64,000 nt of DNA from Nereida sp024640765 (GCA_024640765.1 JAHEEK010000001.1:186001-250000); one strand, 5' to 3'. Shown: positions 1-8,708, counted from the stretch's first letter. A program made the numbers and translations. The notes: generated by a model from the letters alone, not told the origin.

Positions 1-1
1 G

Positions 2-331
2 GTGCAGGACGGTATCACCGAAACCAATCACGGCATCATCGACTACCTCGTTGTGGCAAGTGTTGACTGGCTCGACAGCCTCGATGCAGACGTACGTGAC
101 CAATTCTTGACGATCCTCGAGGAAGTCACAGAAGCACGCAACAAAGAGTCGTTTGCAGTGAACCAATCTGCACGTCAGTCAATCATCGATGCCGGTGGCA
201 CCGTTCGTGAGCTGACTGCAGAGCAGCGTCAGGCATGGGTCGATGCGATGAAGCCAGTTTGGGCGCAATTCGCAGGTGAAGTAGGCCAAGAAAACATCGA
301 CGCAGCACAGGCGATCAACGCAGGTCTGTAA
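2..331 (+). CDS. dctP: TRAP transporter substrate-binding protein DctP, C-terminal part (cut by window edge)
   Basis: This is the last ~109 residues of a periplasmic DctP-type solute receptor; the gene begins before the window. The C-terminal helices with repeated Gln/Glu/Ala-rich segments and a closing 'W..F...VG..NIDAAQAIN' stretch are typical of the family, which delivers organic acids or similar ligands to the DctQM membrane complex. The small and large permease genes follow directly, so this is the receptor of that system. A strong hairpin after the stop separates it from dctQ. The ligand cannot be read from this fragment. Confidence 0.85.
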   Translation: MQDGITETNHGIIDYLVVASVDWLDSLDADVRDQFLTILEEVTEARNKESFAVNQSARQSIIDAGGTVRELTAEQRQAWVDAMKPVWAQFAGEVGQENIDAAQAINAGL

Positions 332-344
332 GACGATCCCAAAG

Positions 345-376
345 TGCCCCCGCCTGACGAGTGTCGGGCGGGGGCA
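345..376 (+). promoter_or_regulatory. Intercistronic GC-rich hairpin between dctP and dctQ
   Basis: A 14-bp perfect inverted repeat (345-358 with 363-376, loop GAGT) starts 14 bases after the dctP stop. No proper U-run follows, only TTAATTT. Such hairpins often protect the upstream mRNA or attenuate transcription, so the binding protein is made in excess over the permeases. Structure is seen; function is inferred. Confidence 0.7.
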
Positions 377-465
377 TTAATTTATCCCGACATCAATCTT
401 GGTCGTCCGCAAACGGGCGCAGGATGTGTCGTGTATCAAGTCACAATTCAAAAGGGGGACGCGGC

Positions 466-1152
466 GTGTCTCAAGGCGCATCAAAGACGTCGGGCGGGTT
501 CATTGATACATTGGAAGAAACGCTGATCGCGGCTCTGCTTGGAGCCATGACAGTTGTGACTTTTGCCAATGTGATCGCTCGTTTTGTATTCAATTCTAAC
601 ATTTTGTGGGCGCTGGAGCTTACAGTGTTTCTGTTCGGTTGGCTGGTTTTGCTGGGCGCAAGCTATGCCGTAAAGAAAGGCGCACACCTTGGGGTGGACG
701 CGTTGATAAACATTCTGTCGCCAGCTGCGCGGCGGATCGTCGGGCTGATTGCGGCTGCTGCGTGTTTGCTCTTTTGTCTGCTGTTGCTGAAAGGCTGCTA
801 TGACTACTGGGCGGTGTTTGCAGATTTGCCACCAACTTCTGGGCGTTGGTTCCCAACAGGGTTTGAGGAAAAGTTCCGTAGCCAGTCGTTCTATGAAGTC
901 GACGATATTCCCATGATCGCGCCGTTCCGTTGGCTCGAAGGGGCAATCAATTACAACGAAGCCTATGAGAAGATCCCCAAAGCGATCCCGTATTTTGTAC
1001 TGCCGTTGTCTGCGTCACTTTTGATGCTGCGGTTCGTACAAGTGACCTTGCAGATTTGGCAGGGCACAGAGGACCGTTTGGTTGCAAGCCACGAGCTTGA
1101 TGAAGACGAAATCTCCGAAGCGGCCGAACGCGCCGATAAGCTAGAGGTCTAA
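466..1152 (+). CDS. dctQ: TRAP transporter small permease DctQ
   Basis: This is the four-helix small membrane subunit of a TRAP transporter, which docks with DctM and the binding protein for sodium-driven uptake. I chose the GTG at 466 because AAGGGGG lies just upstream; the open frame extends further 5' without a good start. About 228 residues. The helices are near residues 12-35, 47-67, 90-110 and 173-193. A loop of roughly 60 residues with conserved-looking aromatic and Pro residues (about 110-170) separates the last two helices, which makes the protein longer than most DctQ. An acidic tail ends the protein. dctM starts three bases later. Confidence 0.85.
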   Translation: MSQGASKTSGGFIDTLEETLIAALLGAMTVVTFANVIARFVFNSNILWALELTVFLFGWLVLLGASYAVKKGAHLGVDALINILSPAARRIVGLIAAAACLLFCLLLLKGCYDYWAVFADLPPTSGRWFPTGFEEKFRSQSFYEVDDIPMIAPFRWLEGAINYNEAYEKIPKAIPYFVLPLSASLLMLRFVQVTLQIWQGTEDRLVASHELDEDEISEAAERADKLEV

Positions 1153-1155
1153 ATT

Positions 1156-2532
1156 ATGGACGTCATACTTTTATTTAGCATGGTCATCGGCCTGCTGATG
1201 ATCGGGGTGCCAATTGCGGTGTCTCTCGGTCTGTCCTCCACGCTCTTTTTGCTGTGGTTCTCGGACACATCCTTGGCCTCTGTGGCGGGCACATTGTTCG
1301 AGGCGTTCGAAGGCCACTTCACGTTGTTGGCGATCCCGTTTTTCATCCTTGCCTCGTCATTCATGACCACAGGCGGCGTTGCGCGGCGGATCATTCGTTT
1401 CTCAATTGCGTGTGTTGGGCATTTGCCCGGCGGCTTGGCGATTGCGGGTGTTTTTGCGTGTATGCTTTTTGCAGCACTCTCAGGCTCGTCTCCGGCGACG
1501 GTTGTGGCCATTGGCTCTATCGTTATCGCGGGTATGCGTCAGGTCGGCTACACTAAGGAATTTGCGGCGGGTGTTATTTGTAACGCGGGCACGCTTGGTA
1601 TCTTGATCCCACCATCCATTGTTATGGTTGTATATGCTGCAGCGGTTGAGGTTTCGGTAGGTCGGATGTTCCTTGCGGGGGTAATCCCGGGCTTGATGGC
1701 TGGCTTGATGTTGATGGTCACCATTTACGTGATGGCAAAGGTCAAGAACTTGCCGCAAGGTGAGTGGCAAGGCTGGGGCGAGGTGTTTACTGCGGCGCGC
1801 GAAGCGGGCTGGGGTTTGTTCCTGATCGTCATCATTTTGGGCGGTATCTACGGCGGTGTCTTTACGCCTACAGAAGCGGCGGCCGTTGCAGCGATCTACT
1901 CGTTCGTGATCGCTTGTTTTGTCTACCGTGACATGGGCCCACTGGCCACAACGGGGCCTGAGGCGAACACATCTTTGTTCCGCAAGCCATGGGCTTTGGT
2001 CACAGCGATGATCCACCCCGACACTAAGCAGACTTTGTTCGATGCAGGCAAACTGACGGTTACGCTTTTGTTCGTGATTGCGAATGCGCTGATCTTGAAG
2101 CATGTGCTAACGGACGAACAAGTTCCGCAGACAATTGCGGGTGCTATGCTGGATGCGGGTTTTGGACCGGTGATGTTCTTGGTGATTGTGAACATCATCT
2201 TGCTTATCGGTGGTCAGTTCATGGAGCCATCAGGCTTGCTCGTGATTGTGGCACCACTGGTGTTCCCCATCGCGATCGAGTTGGGCATTGATCCAATCCA
2301 CCTTGGGATCATCATGGTCGTCAACATGGAGATCGGGATGATTACACCACCTGTTGGTTTGAACCTCTTTGTGACCTCAGGTGTGGCCAAGATGCCGATG
2401 ATGGCTGTGGTGCGCGCAGCTCTGCCATTCCTTGCAGTGCTGTTCGTGTTCCTGATCATGGTCACATATATTCCGGCCATTTCCACATTCCTGCCAAATG
2501 CAGTGATGGGGCCGGAGTTGATCATCAAATAG
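1156..2532 (+). CDS. dctM: TRAP transporter large permease DctM
   Basis: This 458-residue polytopic protein is the ion-coupled transport subunit of the TRAP system. It shows the family layout: about a dozen hydrophobic segments, the repeated 'G.SPATV.AIG' and 'GILIPPSI' elements near residues 113-155, and their C-terminal counterpart 'MITPPVGLNLFV' near 394. A charged cytoplasmic insert of about 45 residues sits near 255-300. It follows dctQ by three bases, so the two are presumably co-transcribed and translationally linked. The operon ends at the terminator at 2557-2588. Confidence 0.92.
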   Translation: MDVILLFSMVIGLLMIGVPIAVSLGLSSTLFLLWFSDTSLASVAGTLFEAFEGHFTLLAIPFFILASSFMTTGGVARRIIRFSIACVGHLPGGLAIAGVFACMLFAALSGSSPATVVAIGSIVIAGMRQVGYTKEFAAGVICNAGTLGILIPPSIVMVVYAAAVEVSVGRMFLAGVIPGLMAGLMLMVTIYVMAKVKNLPQGEWQGWGEVFTAAREAGWGLFLIVIILGGIYGGVFTPTEAAAVAAIYSFVIACFVYRDMGPLATTGPEANTSLFRKPWALVTAMIHPDTKQTLFDAGKLTVTLLFVIANALILKHVLTDEQVPQTIAGAMLDAGFGPVMFLVIVNIILLIGGQFMEPSGLLVIVAPLVFPIAIELGIDPIHLGIIMVVNMEIGMITPPVGLNLFVTSGVAKMPMMAVVRAALPFLAVLFVFLIMVTYIPAISTFLPNAVMGPELIIK

Positions 2533-2556
2533 CGATCAATCTTTGTCTGCTATTGA

Positions 2557-2590
2557 AAAGGCCCGCTGAGTGTTTCAGCGGGCCTTTTTG
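2557..2590. terminator. Bidirectional intrinsic terminator between dctM and tpiA
   Basis: A perfect stem, AAAGGCCCGCTGA paired with TCAGCGGGCCTTT, is flanked by A residues on one side and TTTTT on the other. It can therefore serve both dctM (+) and the convergent tpiA (-). Confidence 0.85.
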
Positions 2591-2622
2591 TTTATGCGAT
2601 TTTGCATGCAGAGCTTTGCTAA

Positions 2623-3375
2623 CTAAGCTGATGTCTCAAGCGCCGCTACAATCGGTGCAAAGTCTGCAGCCGTCAGCGACGCGCCACCAACTAATGCGCC
2701 GTCTACATTTGATGTTGCGAATATCTCTGCGGCGTTGCCTGCTTTGACGGAGCCGCCGTAAAGAAGACGGATCGCACCGGCGGTCTGTGTCCCAAAGCGG
2801 TCTGTAAGCTCAGCGCGCATGAAGTCATGCACCTCAGCGATTTGTTCCAATGACGCGACTTTACCAGTTCCGATTGCCCAGACTGGCTCATAAGCGATTA
2901 CAAGGTTGGCGCTGGTTGCTGCCTCGGGCACTGATCCGGCCATTTGGGAGGCTAACACCGTTAGGGTCTGTCCTGTCTCGCGCTGCTCAAGGGTCTCGCC
3001 AATGCACACAATCGCTGTTAGCGAGGCGTCCCATGCCGCCAGTGTTTGACCCAGGACATCAGCATTCGTCTCGCCGTGGTCTGTGCGGCGCTCAGAATGG
3101 CCCGTGATGACATACTGCGCACCCGCATCGGCGATCATTTTTGCGCTGATATCGCCGGTGTACGCACCGGTTTGAGTGGCGTGGCAGTATTGGCCACCTA
3201 CCTCAAGCGCGCCTGTCGTAGCACGCTCTACCATCTGGGCCAAAAGGGTCGCAGGCGGGCACAATACCATATCTACAGAAGGGGCAGGATGAGCTTTCAA
3301 AAGGGCATCGACTTGCGCCAAATCCGCGCGCGTCCCGTTCATTTTCCAATTACCTGCGGCCAATTTACGTCTCAT
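2623..3375 (-). CDS. tpiA: Triosephosphate isomerase
   Basis: Interconverts dihydroxyacetone phosphate and glyceraldehyde 3-phosphate in glycolysis and gluconeogenesis (cytoplasm). The 250-residue length fits the family. Catalytic elements are in order: Asn-Trp-Lys in 'AAGNWKMNG' near residue 10, the catalytic His in 'TGHSERR' near 92, the catalytic Glu in 'YEPVWAIGTG' near 163, and the phosphate loops 'LLYGGSVK' and 'GALVGGASL' near the C-terminus. It stands alone, convergent with the TRAP operon. Confidence 0.97.
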   Translation of the reverse strand: MRRKLAAGNWKMNGTRADLAQVDALLKAHPAPSVDMVLCPPATLLAQMVERATTGALEVGGQYCHATQTGAYTGDISAKMIADAGAQYVITGHSERRTDHGETNADVLGQTLAAWDASLTAIVCIGETLEQRETGQTLTVLASQMAGSVPEAATSANLVIAYEPVWAIGTGKVASLEQIAEVHDFMRAELTDRFGTQTAGAIRLLYGGSVKAGNAAEIFATSNVDGALVGGASLTAADFAPIVAALETSA

Positions 3376-3490
3376 GTCGCACCCTTCTTACAGCGTCGTT
3401 AAACCATAAGAACGGGTGTGGCCTGTGCGCCGCGTTGCGTCAAGCGCCACTTGGATGTAGCAACGAACGCAGACAGAAGTGAGTAGCGTG

Positions 3491-4423
3491 ATGATCCCCA
3501 AAATTGATGCCCAAGCATTGTTCGACGCTGATAAAGAGGCGCTTGATGCAGTGCGGACAGCCGCTGAGACGACGGGTTTTATGACGCTGCACAACACGGC
3601 CCTATCAGGTGCCGAGGTTGCCGCTGTCATTGAGAGCTATCGTCAATTCTTTAAACTGCCGGAGGCCACCAAAGAACCAGTTGATATGGCCCAAAGCGGA
3701 TCAAACCGTGGATGGGGGCAGGCCGGTTCAGAGCAGGTCGATCCAAACGCCAATCCTGATTACAAACAGTTCTTTGATTGCGGTGTGTCTGTGCCAAGTG
3801 AGCATCCTTGGGCGGACAAACAGTTTTATGCGCCCAACAAATGGCCCGAGCAGCCAGCGGGTTTAGGTGCTGCGGACTTCAGGGCAGACGTTCTGGCGTA
3901 TTTCACCAAGGCACGTGCAATATCTATGGATTTGCTCAGGGCAATTGCACGGGCGATTGGCGAGCCTGCCTCTTTCTTTGACGATAAGTTCGACACTCCG
4001 ATGGCGCTTTTGCGGGGCAACTATTATCCCGAACGCCCCGCGTGGGCGGGGGCAAAGGACTTCGGGATCGCGACCCACACGGATTATGGCTGCCTTACGT
4101 TCTTGGCACTTGATGGCAGTCCTGGGCTTGAGGTGCGCCAGCGTGGTGGCGGGTGGATCCCTGTACGCGCAGAACCTGGCACGTTCGTGATTAACTTTGG
4201 TGAGATGTTCGAAATGTGGACGAACGGACGGGTGAGAGCCACACCTCACCGTGTTGTCGGTGGTACTAACGAGCGTATTTCAATTCCGCTGTTCCTTAAT
4301 CCAAACTATGACACCAACGTCGCCCCCATTGGATCAGGGCAGGTCATCTTGGCGGGAGAGCATCTAAGCGCGCGCTATAACGAGACTTACGTGCACTTAC
4401 AGCAAACCAGTACAGGCGGTTAA
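3491..4423 (+). CDS. 2-oxoglutarate/Fe(II)-dependent oxygenase, isopenicillin-N-synthase family
   Basis: A soluble oxygenase of about 310 residues with the N-terminal DIOX_N region (start 'IPKIDAQALF') and the C-terminal catalytic double-stranded beta-helix. The iron-binding triad is visible as 'THTDYG' (His and Asp, about residue 195) and a later His in 'ATPHRVV' (about 250), followed by 'ERISIPLF', which supplies the Arg-x-Ser for 2-oxoglutarate. The substrate is unknown; relatives act on amino acids, flavonoids or ethylene precursors. The start is uncertain: GTG at 3479 is in frame, but ATG 3491 gives the more usual N-terminus. Transcribed away from tpiA. Confidence 0.85.
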   Translation: MIPKIDAQALFDADKEALDAVRTAAETTGFMTLHNTALSGAEVAAVIESYRQFFKLPEATKEPVDMAQSGSNRGWGQAGSEQVDPNANPDYKQFFDCGVSVPSEHPWADKQFYAPNKWPEQPAGLGAADFRADVLAYFTKARAISMDLLRAIARAIGEPASFFDDKFDTPMALLRGNYYPERPAWAGAKDFGIATHTDYGCLTFLALDGSPGLEVRQRGGGWIPVRAEPGTFVINFGEMFEMWTNGRVRATPHRVVGGTNERISIPLFLNPNYDTNVAPIGSGQVILAGEHLSARYNETYVHLQQTSTGG

Positions 4424-4441
4424 GCCGGTCCTGAGCGCGTA

Positions 4442-4807
4442 TCAGCCTTTGCCCGCGAGGGTCTCATCAAATTTGATGCTTTCACCGCATCCGCAGGCAT
4501 CCACAACGTTGGGGTTGCGGAACTTAAAGCCAGCTTCGAGCAGGCTGACTTCGTAGTCGATTTCGGTGCCAAAAAGGAACATCTGCGCCATAGGGGCGAT
4601 CATGACGCGCGCGCCGTCGATCTCAACGACTTCATCCATTGCGTTGATCTCTTTGACGTATTCCATGGTGTATTCCATTCCTGCACAACCGCCTTTCTTG
4701 ACGCCTACGCGCAGGCCCTCTGTGCCGTCCTTTGCCATGAGCTTCACAATGTGAGCCACCGCAGCGGGGGTCAAAGAGACAGGAGGTTTTCCAGGAATGC
4801 CAAACAT
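4442..4807 (-). CDS. HesB/IscA family iron-sulfur assembly protein (SufA-like)
   Basis: A small A-type carrier of about 121 residues that passes Fe-S clusters to target proteins. The three ligand cysteines of the family are present: 'KKGGCAGMEY' near residue 42 and 'DACGCGES' near 107. ATG 4807 is preferred over the TTG just upstream because AGGA lies 8 bases ahead. It follows the SufT-like gene on the same strand with a 25-base gap, so the pair likely forms an operon. The main suf genes are not in this window. Confidence 0.9.
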   Translation of the reverse strand: MFGIPGKPPVSLTPAAVAHIVKLMAKDGTEGLRVGVKKGGCAGMEYTMEYVKEINAMDEVVEIDGARVMIAPMAQMFLFGTEIDYEVSLLEAGFKFRNPNVVDACGCGESIKFDETLAGKG

Positions 4808-4832
4808 CAAAGTTTTCCTAAGCTACTGAAGG

Positions 4833-5195
4833 TTACATAAAGCCCAGTTCAAGGCGCGCTTCGTCGGACATCATGTCCATGCCCCACTGTGGCTCCCAAA
4901 TTAGATCGACCTGAACCTGTTTGATGCCAGCCAGCGGTTCAATCGCATCTGCAACCCATCCAGGCATTTCGCCAGCAACAGGGCAGCCTGGTGCGGTAAG
5001 AGACATCAAAACATTCACTTCGTTTTCATCGTTGATCTCAATCGTGTAAACAAGACCGAGGTCATAGATGTTCACGGGGATCTCTGGATCGTACACGCTG
5101 CGGCACGCTTCGACGACATTGTCATACAAAGGGTGATCCGTGCTTGACGGTTTGATGAGGGGAGTACCTTCCATCGGTGGTGTCGCGTCGGTCAT
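4833..5195 (-). CDS. sufT: SufT-like DUF59/MIP18 iron-sulfur maturation protein
   Basis: A 120-residue protein of the DUF59 (MIP18/PaaD) fold that helps maturation of Fe-S proteins. Family marks are 'YDPEIPVNIYDLGLVY' near residue 35, the Cys in 'TAPGCPVAGEM' near 68, and a closing 'W.P.W....MSDEAR.ELG' signature that is specific for the SufT branch. It directly precedes the IscA-like gene. Seeing both genes together supports a role in cluster assembly rather than phenylacetate metabolism, where PaaD also carries this domain. Confidence 0.88.
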   Translation of the reverse strand: MTDATPPMEGTPLIKPSSTDHPLYDNVVEACRSVYDPEIPVNIYDLGLVYTIEINDENEVNVLMSLTAPGCPVAGEMPGWVADAIEPLAGIKQVQVDLIWEPQWGMDMMSDEARLELGFM

Positions 5196-5373
5196 AGTGG
5201 TCCGTTCGTGCTGTCTGAGGTGATTTCTTACGGTTTAGATAGGGATTTGCACCCACCACGTCTAGGGGCTGGGCACAGGTTTTGCCGCACAAAGGCTGTG
5301 CGATGATACGGACGTTCGCGGATTAGCCCACAAAAACGGCGTCATGTTGACTTAACACAGCGCTGCGCAGGCA

Positions 5374-6768
5374 TTAGTCAGTCTTACGCTTGCGGATGGG
5401 AACAGGGCGGACCCGCTTTTCAACAGAGTCGTAGAGCAAGCTTGCGATATTTTTGCCAGTGGCTGTCTCAATGCCCTCAAAGCCAGGTGATGAGTTCACC
5501 TCAAGCACTTTTGGCCCATCGGATGAGCGCAGCAGATCAACACCTGCAATCCCCAAACCAAAAGTACGTGCAGCGCGTACAGCAACATCGCGTTCTTGCT
5601 TGGTGATGCGCACCACTTTGGCAGAGCCGCCGCGGTGCAGGTTTGAGCGGAAATCTCCATCCGCACCGGTGCGTTTCATTGCGGCAACCACACGCCCACC
5701 GATCACAAGACACCGAATATCCTCACCGGCGGCTTCTTTGACAAAGTCTTGTACCAGAAAACTGGCCTTTAGGCCGCGGAAGGCATCAATCACGGATTCA
5801 GCGGCTTTTTTGGTTTCAGCAAGCACAACCCCTTTGCCTTGGGTCGACTCGAGCAGCTTCACAATAAGCGGTGCGGTTCCCACAAGGCCAATAAGGTTGG
5901 AGGTGTCCTTGGGGGAGGCCGCAAAGGCAGTTGTGGGCATCCCGATACGGGCACGGGCCAGAAGTTGGTGCGCGTATAGCTTGTCCCGCGAAGAGGCGAT
6001 CCCCTCTGCGCCGTTTACGCAATAGGTTCCAAGTGTCTCAAACTGACGGGTAATCGCCGTGCCGTAACTGGTGATAGAGGCCCCAATGCGCGGAATAACC
6101 ACATCAAAGCGCGGCAGACGCTTGCCGTCGTAGTAAACCTCGGGCGAGGTGGCGTTAATGGCCATGTAGCAACGGGTGGTGTCGATAATCTCAACGCCGT
6201 GGCCGCGTTTCTCACCTTCCTCCACCAAACGGCGGGTGGAGTAGTTATCTTCACGGGACAGAATAGCAATGCGCAGAGCGCGCTTGGGCGCTGCTTCGCG
6301 TACTCTGGCAGAGGCGTATACATCATACGACAGCTCTGGCTGACAAAACCTGTCTGAGGGCGCAACGGTCAGCCGGTCCCCAAGGGCCTGACGACCGAGC
6401 AACATATGGTAAGACATATTCGTGCGGTTGGTGAGCGTGACCTCGATAGGCCACATTTCATCACCCATTTTGACATTGGTCTCAATGACGTAGCGCATTT
6501 CGCTTTCACCATTCGAGGATGTGACCTCGCGTTGATCCACAATGTCAGCGGAACACGCAATAACCAGATCGGGCCGCGCCGGAATAGGCTGCACCATAAA
6601 GCGCACACGCGGGCGGGTCCGGCCAAATGGCTCTATATCGAAGGCATGCAGCGCGGATGTTTTCGCGCCTGTGTCTACTTTTGCTTTTAGCGCAGGAAGG
6701 CCCAATTCAGGTAGAGAGAGCCATTCTTCCCAGCCTACGCGGATTTGGGTGTTGTCGGTGTCGGTCAT
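5374..6768 (-). CDS. RimB-RimK fusion: aspartic-protease-like domain plus ATP-grasp ligase
   Basis: Two domains are joined in about 464 residues. The N-terminal ~140 residues match the retropepsin-like 'ATP-dependent zinc protease' family (RimB type), with the active-site-like 'KVDTGAKTSALHA' near residue 30 and 'HMLLGRQAL' near 125. The rest is an ATP-grasp ligase of the RimK/LysX type with 'QDFVKEAAGEDIRC' and 'VLEVNSSPGFEGIE'. RimK adds glutamates to ribosomal protein S6, and RimB trims such tails; in many bacteria these are separate genes. The target here is not proven. Start: ATG 6768 has a GAGGA ahead; an in-frame TTG at 6792 is possible. Confidence 0.85.
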   Translation of the reverse strand: MTDTDNTQIRVGWEEWLSLPELGLPALKAKVDTGAKTSALHAFDIEPFGRTRPRVRFMVQPIPARPDLVIACSADIVDQREVTSSNGESEMRYVIETNVKMGDEMWPIEVTLTNRTNMSYHMLLGRQALGDRLTVAPSDRFCQPELSYDVYASARVREAAPKRALRIAILSREDNYSTRRLVEEGEKRGHGVEIIDTTRCYMAINATSPEVYYDGKRLPRFDVVIPRIGASITSYGTAITRQFETLGTYCVNGAEGIASSRDKLYAHQLLARARIGMPTTAFAASPKDTSNLIGLVGTAPLIVKLLESTQGKGVVLAETKKAAESVIDAFRGLKASFLVQDFVKEAAGEDIRCLVIGGRVVAAMKRTGADGDFRSNLHRGGSAKVVRITKQERDVAVRAARTFGLGIAGVDLLRSSDGPKVLEVNSSPGFEGIETATGKNIASLLYDSVEKRVRPVPIRKRKTD

Positions 6769-6931
6769 GCTTAGCGCGTCCTCATTACTCAATGTGACCC
6801 GTACCAGGGTAACAGTCAGCCCGTACTCTCACAATCTTTGCTTGGCAATCACCTGCGTATCATCTGCAAACACTCTTGGGTTGCGGGCCGCTTTGGCCTA
6901 AAGAAGCGCAGAAATGGTAAAGGGCAATGAT

Positions 6932-8062
6932 ATGGCACAGACTTTCGGGTTTGATCTTCTGGCAACAGATGGGCGCGCACGCACGGGGCGTATCAGCACG
7001 CCGCGGGGCGATATCCGCACACCTGCTTTTATGCCCGTTGGCACGGCTGCAACAGTAAAAGCGATGATGCCCGAAAGTGTTGCGGCGACCGGTGCGGATA
7101 TTTTGCTCGGCAATACGTATCACTTGATGCTGCGCCCCACGGCTGAGCGGATTGCGTCGCTCGGTGGGCTGCATAAGTTCATGAATTGGGACAAGCCCAT
7201 TCTTACTGATAGCGGTGGGTTTCAGGTGATGAGCCTAGCTGATCTGCGCAAGCTGACAGAAGACGGTGTGACGTTCAAAAGCCATATCGACGGCTCCAAA
7301 CATATGCTTAGCCCCGAACGCTCTATGGAGATCCAAAAGCTGTTGGGCAGCGATATTGTGATGTGCTTTGATGAATGTCCGGCGCTGCCTGCAGACAAGG
7401 CGCGGATTGCACAAAGCATGGAATTGTCGATGCGCTGGGCCAAACGCTCGCGGGATGCTTTTGGCGATCGTCCGGGCTATGCGCTTTTTGGTATCCAACA
7501 AGGTGGGCTTGAAGAGGATCTGCGCGCGCAAAGTGCCGAGGCCCTACGGGATATTGGCTTTGAAGGATATGCGGTTGGTGGTCTTGCTGTGGGAGAGGGA
7601 CAAGAGGCGATGTTTGGCTGTCTTGATTTCGCACCTGAGCAACTGCCCAAGGATAAGCCGCGTTATTTGATGGGCGTTGGTAAGCCTGATGATATCGTGG
7701 GAGCTGTGAAGCGCGGCATTGATATGATGGATTGTGTTTTGCCATCACGCTCAGGGCGGACCGGACAGGTCTTTACTCGCCACGGGGTCGTGAACATCAA
7801 AAACGCACGGCACGCGGATGATCCGCGCCCGTTGGACAAACAATGTAGCTGTCCCGCCTGTCAGAAATACTCGCGCGCTTATTTGCACCATGTCTACCGC
7901 TCGCAAGAGATGATTTCGGGCATGCTGCTGACCTGGCATAACCTGCATTACTTCCAGCAGATCATGCAAGAAATGCGTAACGCCATCGCAGAGCAGCGTT
8001 TTGATGCATGGGAAAAAGGGTTTCACGAAGGGCGTGCCCAAGGGGATATCGAGCCGCTTTAA
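6932..8062 (+). CDS. tgt: Queuine tRNA-ribosyltransferase
   Basis: Exchanges guanine-34 for preQ1 in tRNAs with GUN anticodons, the committed step of queuosine formation. About 376 residues, as usual. Catalytic Asp in 'DSGGFQVMS' near residue 90 and the nucleophile in 'MDCVLPSRSGRTGQVF' near 265 are intact, as is the zinc site 'CSCPACQ' with the later His. ATG 6932 is chosen because AAAGGG precedes it by about 6 bases; the open frame starts 18 bases earlier. No other queuosine genes lie nearby. Confidence 0.97.
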   Translation: MAQTFGFDLLATDGRARTGRISTPRGDIRTPAFMPVGTAATVKAMMPESVAATGADILLGNTYHLMLRPTAERIASLGGLHKFMNWDKPILTDSGGFQVMSLADLRKLTEDGVTFKSHIDGSKHMLSPERSMEIQKLLGSDIVMCFDECPALPADKARIAQSMELSMRWAKRSRDAFGDRPGYALFGIQQGGLEEDLRAQSAEALRDIGFEGYAVGGLAVGEGQEAMFGCLDFAPEQLPKDKPRYLMGVGKPDDIVGAVKRGIDMMDCVLPSRSGRTGQVFTRHGVVNIKNARHADDPRPLDKQCSCPACQKYSRAYLHHVYRSQEMISGMLLTWHNLHYFQQIMQEMRNAIAEQRFDAWEKGFHEGRAQGDIEPL

Positions 8063-8079
8063 GAAAAAGTTGGCCACAC

Positions 8080-8109
8080 ACCCTTTGTAGACTGACCCTT
8101 TGTAGAATG
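8080..8109. repeat. Tandem duplication, two 15-bp copies
   Basis: ACCCTTTGTAGACTG (8080-8094) is followed at once by ACCCTTTGTAGAATG (8095-8109), one mismatch. It lies in the spacer after tgt and looks like a simple local duplication. Confidence 0.8.
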
Positions 8110-8148
8110 AAAAACGGCGGCTCCCAAAAGAAGCCGCCGTTTAATGTT
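8110..8148. terminator. Intrinsic terminator between tgt and the dctP remnant
   Basis: Stem AAACGGCGGCT / AGCCGCCGTTT with a short loop, followed by TTAATGTTTTT on the tgt side and preceded by A residues for the opposite strand. Likely ends tgt transcription and may also end the minus-strand operon. Confidence 0.8.
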
Positions 8149-8171
8149 TTTAAGCGCCTGCGCTGGGCTTA

Positions 8172-8708
8172 TTAGATATCAGCTGCGCGGCCCGCGTTGA
8201 TTTTAGCCTCAGCTTCAGCAACTGCCGTTTTGAGTGCGCTCAAGATGCGCTCACCACCGTCAACGTTGTCAGTGAACCATGCTTGTACAGGCTCGGCTAC
8301 TGCGGCGAACGTAGCTTTCTCGGCTGGGGTCGGCACATACAGATCACCGCCACCTTCAACAAAGGCTGCGTAGGCCTCGATTGATTTACGCTTTGGTGAG
8401 GCAAATGTTGCCTGCTGCAGCGCATAGAAGCCATCCACAACCACGCGGCGCATATCTTCTGGCATCGCCATGAACTTGTCGTTGCTCATCCACCACAGCG
8501 CGCCCATGTAGGCGTGACCGTCAAGCGTGACGTATTGCAAACCTGCATCGGGGAATTTCATGTCCATGATGTCGGTGATTCCGTTCTTTGATCCGTCCAC
8601 AACACCGGTTTGGAATGATGTGAACAGCTCTGGCCATGGGATTGGCGTGGGGGACGCGCCAAGTGCACGAACCAGTTCTTGGGGAAGGTCTGCAACAAGC
8701 AGGGCCAT
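8172..8708 (-). pseudogene. 5'-truncated TRAP substrate-binding protein (DctP) remnant
   Basis: The 178-residue frame matches only the C-terminal half of DctP (about 325 residues in full): 'ALGASPTPIPWPELFTSFQ' then 'GVVDG', 'YVTLDGHAYMGALWW' and the final helices. The signal peptide and first lobe are missing. Reading upstream in frame gives about 20 unrelated residues and then a stop near 8763, so the break lies close to the present ATG. It sits 82 bases after a flavin reductase gene on the same strand. It may be the relic of an uptake system that once served this catabolic operon. A short expressed protein cannot be excluded, but it could not be exported. Confidence 0.75.

Noticed and set aside
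1480..2103. 207-codon minus-strand frame across dctM
   Set aside because: His/Arg/Gln-rich shadow of a hydrophobic coding region; no start signal.
5196..5373. 178-base gap between sufT and the RimB-RimK gene
   Set aside because: No tRNA, hairpin with U-run or small frame with a ribosome site was seen.
5453..6025. 190-codon plus-strand frame antisense to the RimB-RimK gene
   Set aside because: Composition is Ser/Pro/Arg-biased without motifs, and it lies wholly inside the ATP-grasp domain on the other strand.
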